Shown piece after piece: positions 57,920-64,000 of a stretch of 64,000 bases of DNA. Source of the stretch: Ovis canadensis (lineage: Eukaryota; Chordata; Mammalia; Artiodactyla; Bovidae). The first letter of the stretch is position 1. Each line of letters opens with the position of its first letter. The stretch lies in the NCBI RefSeq assembly GCF_042477335.2, contig NC_091245.1, positions 36,094,501 to 36,158,500 on the forward strand, written 5' to 3'. The notes under the pieces are model-generated. The model had not been told where the DNA came from, did no database searches, and saw only the letters and a program-made list of their open reading frames with translations. Both the position numbers and the translations under genes were made by a program.

Positions 57920-59047
57920 AATAACTTTTTAGTATTAAAAAGTTGGCTAATATTTTCTGAATAAGGGTGGAAAAGCCTAATTGAATCAACAATATATATC
58001 AAAATCCAATAACAGAAACCAATCCAAAGTTTTGACTGACTTCAGTAATGGATTAATCTCTTAGAAGACTATGCCTATCTATTGTATGGAAAACAACTAG
58101 ACCCAGATAGCTTTGTGATTACAAGTGATTGGAATAAAAGAAAATATACTTTTTGGCAGTCAGTTCTTAGGGAATGTCCCATATTGTAGTCCTATGTTGT
58201 GTTTCTTTAATCATTTTCAAAACATTGATGAGACAGATGATACTTTGGGGATGTAATAATCCATATTCCCACAGATACATGAAATTTACTCAAAAGGCTC
58301 ATCATTATTTCTAATAGCTGAAAGAATACCATGTCTTAAAGTTGGCCCACACCACAAAGCTCCAATCTTCAGAACAACTAAAAGCTAAAAAGGGGAAGAT
58401 TAATGAGTCAACATATTGTTGTCTACTGTTATAAGGAAATTTTCCTTACGGGCCTGTGAGTAAGAGAGAATTAGGCATATTGCTGTGGCTAGTGGCTAGA
58501 GGAGGACCAAAATATGTCTTTATTTTCAAAATCAATTTTTTTTAACACCAATCACAAAGAGTGAAGAACTCTTGAGGCAATGTGATTCCCCACAGTGAAC
58601 CTCTCACACTCCATTTAAAAAATTAGACTCCTCTTCTCTCCACACATTATAATTTTAGCCAAGTTGTAGAAAATATGCTGACTGTTCTTGGCTAGTGAGT
58701 ATTTGGAAGAATCTCAAAATCATTCATTAGAAGTGAAAGGTATTTGAAATGCTATGAAACATTGAAGAAAAATTAGAATTATGCCTGAGTCACTGGGGCC
58801 CATGAGTCGCCTACTCCCTAACTGTATCCCAATTAATTAATTAACTAACCAACCATTTCTTGGGCTCCTATCTTATGCAAGGCACACAATGAAAGCAACT
58901 TTTATTAAATATCTCAAAACTTTATTCATTCACCCATCTATTAATCCAAGAGCAATTTTTAAGACTTTGAGCCTAGTGTTATACTCTGCTAAGCCAGAGA
59001 TTGTCTATATACTCAAGGGACTCAGTCATTAGTCTTGGTAAATTAAA
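57920..59047. other. Unique DNA without recognised gene
   Basis: AT-rich; no exon or clear repeat. 'cttgggctcctatcttatgc' near 58860 may be a weak L2 remnant. Confidence 0.35.
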
Positions 59048-59057
59048 AATATGAACT

Positions 59058-59283
59058 TGTGCTTGTGTTCAGTCTCTTCACTCATGTCTGACTCTTTGTG
59101 ACCCTGTGGGCTGTAACCCTCTGGGCTTCTCTGTCCATGAGATCTTCCCAACAAGAATGCTAGAGTGGGTTGCCATGCCCTCCTCTAGAGGACCTTCCCC
59201 ACCCAGGGACTGAACCCACATACCCTTCATGTCCTGCATTGCAGGTGGATTCTTTACTTCTGAGTTACTGGGGAAGCCCCCAG
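59058..59283 (-). repeat. Bov-tA SINE
   Basis: Reverse Bov-tA: 'ctcatgtctgactctttgtg', 'acccagggactgaacccaca', 'gagttactggggaagccccc'. TSD aatatgaact/aatatggact at 59048-59057 and 59284-59293, one mismatch. Confidence 0.93.
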
Positions 59284-59810
59284 AATATGGACTACTCAAT
59301 CTCAACATTGCTGCTTGATTAAGCCAAAGAGCCTCAACTAGGACACTTTTCTGCCCGCCCCCCCGCCCCGACACATATGCTTTAGAAATACTTCTGTCAA
59401 TTACCACAATTCAGTTTTTACCTTTTTTTTCAGTTAACAAAGACCATGGAGCTCAGAGGACTGCAGTACTCAGTTGTGCTGCCTCACTTTCCCCCTGGGT
59501 GTCACTATTAGGGAGGCTATGAATGAAAAATATTTCAAAGAGGTCATAAATGGTATTATGCCTGCAGTTTTCTAGACATCTTTCAAATGGTATTTCTCCA
59601 TAACACCCTTTGGTGAATAGAAGTTCTTTGAAATTAGACTAGAAATTAGCAGTGACTACTTCTCTTAGATCCCTACTTGTTGTTAACAGTGTTTCTTGTT
59701 CCTATTTTGTCTGTCTCTCTGGGTACTAGATTTTGGATATTTTCAGGCCAAGTCTTCTATTGGGAAAGGAGTTTGCATTCAGAAGTGCTAAGTATGAGCC
59801 AGATGCTATT

Positions 59811-59899
59811 ATCCAGGGGATCATCCCAACCCAGGGATTGAACCCAGGTCTCCTATATTGTAGGCAGATTCTTTACCAGCTGAGCCACAAGGGAAGCCC
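59811..59899 (-). repeat. Bov-tA SINE head fragment
   Basis: Only the tRNA-like head region remains: 'ggggatcatcccaacccagg', 'ttgaacccaggtctcctata', 'gagccacaagggaagccc'. Confidence 0.9.
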
Positions 59900-60239
59900 A
59901 CTATGTTTTTAATCCATTGTCATAAAATTCCTGTGAATTTTGTTACTCATATTTGTTGTTCTCATTTTATAAAAAATAAGTGCTACTAGGAAAGGATAAT
60001 TGATCCAAATCCATATAATATGTAATTAAAAGAGCTAAAGCATAGCTTTGTTCCATGTTCTGTATCATCCTAAACTCATGCCTTCAATCTCTACTCTATC
60101 CTAATCATCTTAGTACATAGCCTTCTTAGTTGGAAATTATCAAGGTGACGGTTTTTCAGATAACATGTTCAGAGAAACCATTTCTAGAAAAAAACACTAG
60201 AATACCAAAATTATAATATAGAATGATATGTATTTTTGC

Positions 60240-60443
60240 TAAAATCTCCTTGTGGCTCATACAGAAAAGAATCCACCTTCAATAAAGGAGACCTGGATTC
60301 AATCCTTGGGTCGGGAAGATCCCCTGGAGAAGGAAATGGCAACCTACTCCCGTATTCTTGTATGGCGAATTTCATAGACAGAGAAGCCTGGCAGGCTACA
60401 GTTCATGGAGCTGCAAATTGACTGAGCTACTAAGACTTTTACT
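60240..60443 (+). repeat. Bov-tA SINE, diverged head
   Basis: Sense Bov-tA: 'ctccttgtggctcatacaga', 'ttgggtcgggaagatcccct', 'gaggcaggctacagttcatgg'-type block, tail 'cttttactttca'. The head is degraded; no clear TSD. Confidence 0.9.
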
Positions 60444-60614
60444 TTCAATATTAGTGTTTTTGGAGAATTATAGATGGGATGGCCTTTAGAGTACTCTTGC
60501 CTTATTATACTGCTAAAGCTGAGGCACACACTGACAATATTATTATTAAAGAACATTTAGAGAAGGTGGACATTAATAAAGTCACTAGCTAAAATGCTAA
60601 TAAACTATAAAAAT

Positions 60615-60700
60615 AACTAATATTTATTGAATGTTTACTATATGTTGCATGTGACGCTTTGTCACCATTATCCCAAGAGCACAGAGAGACACTCAAGGCC
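60615..60700. repeat. L2/MIR-type fragment
   Basis: 'aactaatatttattgaatgt' followed by 'ttactatatgttgcatgtga' resembles the start of an L2/antisense MIR 3' end. Short and diverged. Confidence 0.45.
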
Positions 60701-60861
60701 AATCATTTACAATGACCAGCAGAGATCAAACCCAATCCTTTCTAGCTTTAGAATTCATTCTCTCAACTTCTACTGTACCACTTTGAGACTGCAAGAGGTA
60801 GCACTTCATAGAATGTCAAGAACCATAGGAATACGAGTTGTTAAGCTGTATACTTATATTT

Positions 60862-61076
60862 AGGACTTCCCTGGTGGCTCAGATGGTAAAGCATCTGTCT
60901 ACAACCTGAGAGACCCAGGTTCGATCCCTGGGTTGGGAAGATCCCCTGGAGAAGGAAATGGCACCCCATTCCAGTACTATTGCCTGGAAAATCCCTTGGA
61001 AGGAGGAGCCTGGTAGGCTACAGTCCATGGGGTTGCAAAGAGTCAGACACAACTGAGCAACTTTACTTCATTTCAC
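60862..61076 (+). repeat. Bov-tA SINE
   Basis: Sense, well-preserved Bov-tA: 'gacttccctggtggctcaga', 'ggttcgatccctgggttggg', 'gtccatggggttgcaaagag'. An 8-bp direct repeat, acttatat, at 60852-60859 and 61077-61084 is a likely TSD. Confidence 0.94.
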
Positions 61077-61084
61077 ACTTATAT

Positions 61085-62790
61085 ATCTCATTTTCTGGGT
61101 AGTCATCAACTGAGTACTTTAGAATGTAATGCAGATGTGTAAGGATTTCTACCCTTAAACTCCTCTTCATATAAGAATTTCTCAACAGAATCCATCACCT
61201 AACTGGAGCCCCAAATCACTGCTAGATGGAAAAGGGATGAAAAACACACAGCTATAGAGTGAGTTCCTGACTCAGCAAAGAATAAATATCTGTTGACAGA
61301 CCCTTAACTTCTTTACACCAGCAGAATGTGACACTAGAGAGGAAAAGAAGCTTAAGGAGAGAAGAAAGATCATTCTGATTTAGCATCACTATTTGTATTC
61401 CCTGTAAAGATCTTAAGGGCTGAGCCACACATCAGAAGGTCCAAGGGTCCTCACTGTCTATAGCTTGAAGTTTAATGCTATTGCCAAGAACCAACCTGCA
61501 TCAGTAACTGTTACCTATGAAGCTCTGATGGAAAGTGTGTACTCAGGGACATTGATCCATTCAGTAGGACCATAATTTTGTGAAAGGTAGTTAGCATTGT
61601 CAGGTGAGCCATAATATATCTGACCTTCAATCATAAATCAACAGCAGATAGAAAAACCACTGGACAATATATCTCCTGCCACCAGGTTGCCCATAAAATA
61701 CAACACGCTTCCCCGGGTGATCACAGATAGATAAAACAGCGTGCTGTTTATATCATCCCTGAATATCTGGGTTGGACTGAAATAAAAAGCTTTGGTAATC
61801 TTCCCACCCAAAAAAGCTTTGCTCCTTGGGCATACTGACATGTCGGCATGTGTTTTAATGCCACAGCTGCAGGCCAGTGTCTGAAACCACTGACTACCCT
61901 AAAAAATAGAAGCCAGCTTTCAATAGAAATAGCTCCTCCAAAGCCCCAGATGAAATGGTCCAAGTTTAACAAACCCAAGAGAGACACTGATTTGTTTCTT
62001 ACCATATCAAAGGCAAAGAGATCATTTACAGCTTGTAGTTCTGTGCCCTCATTCCTCAAAGCTACACATCTCTGTACCAGAGTTCATAATTTCAAAAGAT
62101 GGGCTTCATTTCCCCATCAAAACTTTGTTGGTCAGTTAATACATGCAGGTGCTAATAATACAAGAACAAATAAAGACAAATCATATCCAGCCATTTAGAG
62201 GCTTTACAGGCAAGAAGATAACAGTTTGTGTTAGAGAGTCAGACTTGATTTTCAAGTCTGCATTGTATATTGAGAGGCTTAAAAAGAATATTTATTTTTT
62301 CTAGAATTGGGACAGGAAAAACCTTACAGAGATAGGGTTTTCTGAGTGTTGCAAAATATGAGTGGGGTTGTCTAGAAGAAAAACCAGATATAAAAATAAT
62401 TCCAGTAAAAGAATTAGGAGAGCAAGGGGAGACACAGAACATGTTAGGAAAGCTGTCAGCAGTTGGTACTGCTACAGATAGCTTGTGACATGGGGGTTGT
62501 GAGATAATGCTGAGCAAAGGCCTGGGTTGGATCAAGGAAGAAAGGTTAAGCTAATGAATGTAAACCCTGCAGTTCACAAGGGAACCACATGAAATTAGAG
62601 ATAACTGGCTTCATGCTAGGAGACTGAATTACTAAATCTGGGTGGTAGAGGAAGCAGAAAACCTGTATGTTCAACAACATCCCCCCACAGCTACCACCAA
62701 CAACTAATTCTGATGTAGCCAGTTTTAGAGGAGTTTAAGTAAGGAAGAAACATGGTCTGGTTTATACTTTAGAAAGATCACTCCAAGAAT
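61085..62790. other. Unique DNA without recognised gene
   Basis: Frames of 103 codons (minus, 61748-62059) and 116 codons (plus, 61848-62198) overlap antisense to each other. Neither shows a domain I recognise. No clear repeat is identified. Confidence 0.4.
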
Positions 62791-62799
62791 AGACTAGAA

Positions 62800-62905
62800 T
62801 ACAAATGTGAAGGGATAATGAATCAGAGCAAACTCCAGGAGATAGTGAAGGATGGGGAAACTGGGCATGCTGCAGTCCATGGGGTTGCAAACATGATTTA
62901 GGACT
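62800..62905 (+). mobile_element. BovB LINE 3' end fragment, diverged
   Basis: 'gcaaactccaggagatagtga', 'gatggggaaactgggcatgc' and 'gcagtccatggggttgcaaa' correspond to the last part of BovB. Short, with no clear TSD. Confidence 0.75.
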
Positions 62906-62944
62906 GAATAAAGTCTGAAGTCAAGGAACCCCTCTTGAGTCATC

Positions 62945-63060
62945 ATTATATTGCCAAACATTTGGGGTGAGAAACTGTTGCCAAGAGAGATTATATGTCT
63001 TCCCCAAGTCAGTCTAGCTAGTAACAGAGGCATAATTTGAAACCAGATACTTCTAATTCA
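62945..63060 (-). repeat. MIR fragment (antisense)
   Basis: 'ggtgagaaactgttgccaag', 'tatgtcttccccaagtcagt' and 'agctagtaacagaggcataa' match the antisense MIR core. Confidence 0.65.
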
Positions 63061-63264
63061 AAATCCATGGTTTTTATTGTACTATGATGACTATGATGTA
63101 CTTAACTTTACCCCATTGCTGTAGCAATGTTAAGATGGCTAAGTCTTAGCCTAAGGTTGGAAGCAGGGAAAATAAACTCTGACCACTTAAAGCTCCTAAG
63201 ATAAAGTACAGATAAAAGCAGGACATAAATGCACACTGGTTGGAACTAGACATTTTTGCTGATT

Positions 63265-64000
63265 AGAATTTTTTAATTAATTAATTTATTTTAATTGGAG
63301 GCTAATTATTTTACAATATTGTAGAGGTTTTTGCCATACATTGACATGAAAGAGCCATGAGTGTACATGTGTTCCTCATCCTGAACAACCCCCCCTCACC
63401 TCCCTCCCCATCCCATCCCTCAGGGTCATCCCAGTGCACCAGCCCTGTACACCCTGACTCATGCATCGAACCTGGACTGGTGATCTATTTCACATATGAT
63501 AATATACATTTCAATGCTATTCTCTCAAATCATCCCACCCTCGCCTTCTCCCACAGAGTCCAAAAGTCTGTTCTTTACATCTGTGTCTCTTTTGCTGTCT
63601 TCTATATACAGCCATCGTTATCATCTTTCTAAATTTCATATATATGTGTTAATATACTGTATTGGTGTTTTTCTTTCTGACTTCACTCTGTATAATCGGC
63701 TCCAGCTTCATCCACCTCATTAGAACTGATTCAAATGCATTCTTTTAATAGCTGAGTAATATTCCATTGTGTATATGTACCACAGCTTTCTTATCTATTC
63801 GTCTGTTGATGGACATCTAGGTTGCTTCCATGTCCTGGTTACTGTAAACAGTGCTGCAGTGAACATTGGGCTACACGTGTCTCTTTCAATTCTGGTTTCA
63901 TTAGTGTGTATACCCAGCAGTGGGATTGCTGGGTATTATGGCAGTTTTATTCCAGTTTTTTAAGGAATCTCCCCACTGTTCTCCATAGTGGCCGTACTAG
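63265..64000 (-). mobile_element. Young L1 (L1_BT-like) 3' portion, cut by window edge
   Basis: Antisense L1: 3' tail 'aattaatttattttaattgg' and 'attttacaatattgtagagg', 3' UTR with 'ctgtacaccctgactcatgc', then ORF2 end ('tgagtaatattccattgtgt', 'ctaggttgcttccatgtcct', 'gttctccatagtggccgtac'). It is less diverged than the other L1s here and continues past base 64000, so its full length cannot be judged. Confidence 0.9.

Noticed and set aside
59352..59371. C-rich run as an i-motif or quadruplex element
   Set aside because: Too few separated C-tracts to meet the usual pattern; treated as a simple low-complexity patch.
61748..62198. Antisense-overlapping 103- and 116-codon frames as a possible gene
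   Set aside because: No recognisable domain, no splice or promoter context, and mutual overlap on opposite strands fits chance. Cross-species conservation would be needed to reopen it.

Overview
This window is nuclear DNA from a pecoran ruminant (cattle, sheep, goat or a close relative). The diagnostic evidence is about 26 tRNA-derived Bov-tA or dimeric Bov-A2 SINEs, nine BovB (RTE-clade) LINE fragments, ruminant/artiodactyl L1 3' ends, and two ruminant-type endogenous retroviral LTRs. All of these were recognised by eye from remembered consensus sequences, so family names are less certain than element class, strand and, where given, target-site duplications (TSDs). The species cannot be fixed from the sequence.

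I recognise no functional protein-coding gene, exon, CpG island, tRNA or structured ncRNA gene. Long open frames are parts of L1, BovB or SINE copies, or chance frames in AT-rich DNA. The one recognisable cellular gene is a processed RPL4 (60S ribosomal protein uL4) pseudogene on the minus strand at about 29.53-30.86 kb. The window is best read as intergenic or deep-intronic DNA shaped by retrotransposition.

Layout. 0-6 kb: L1 and three minus-strand SINEs (1.2-3.2 kb), then mostly unique DNA with ancient MIR/L2. 6-13 kb: Bov-A2, BovB copies with clear TSDs, and an old minus-strand L1 (9.4-13.0 kb) broken by a BovB and a two-headed SINE. 13-23.7 kb: mainly unique DNA with old L1, a MaLR LTR, SINEs and a diverged direct duplication (22.5/23.3 kb). 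23.7-33.6 kb: one very old minus-strand L1 acting as an insertion sink, holding a 1,591-bp solo LTR, two BovBs, a Bov-A2 and an RPL4-L1 composite. 33.6-46.8 kb: SINEs, the longest BovB (36.1-37.5 kb), an old L1 that reaches its 5' end near 42.4 kb, another BovB and a 768-bp solo LTR. 46.8-54.1 kb: strikingly poor in young elements. 54-64 kb: BovB, SINEs, a hAT-like DNA transposon remnant, and a minus-strand L1 running off the right edge.

The elements do not form a pathway. Their relations are stratigraphic: TSDs and nesting show MIR/L2 and old L1 first, then L1_Art-like elements, LTRs and BovB, then Bov SINEs. The most interesting items are the RPL4-L1 composite with apparent microhomology at the junction, the two solo LTRs with class-typical TSDs, the two-headed tRNA SINEs, and the local duplication. 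I found no evidence for a new biological system.
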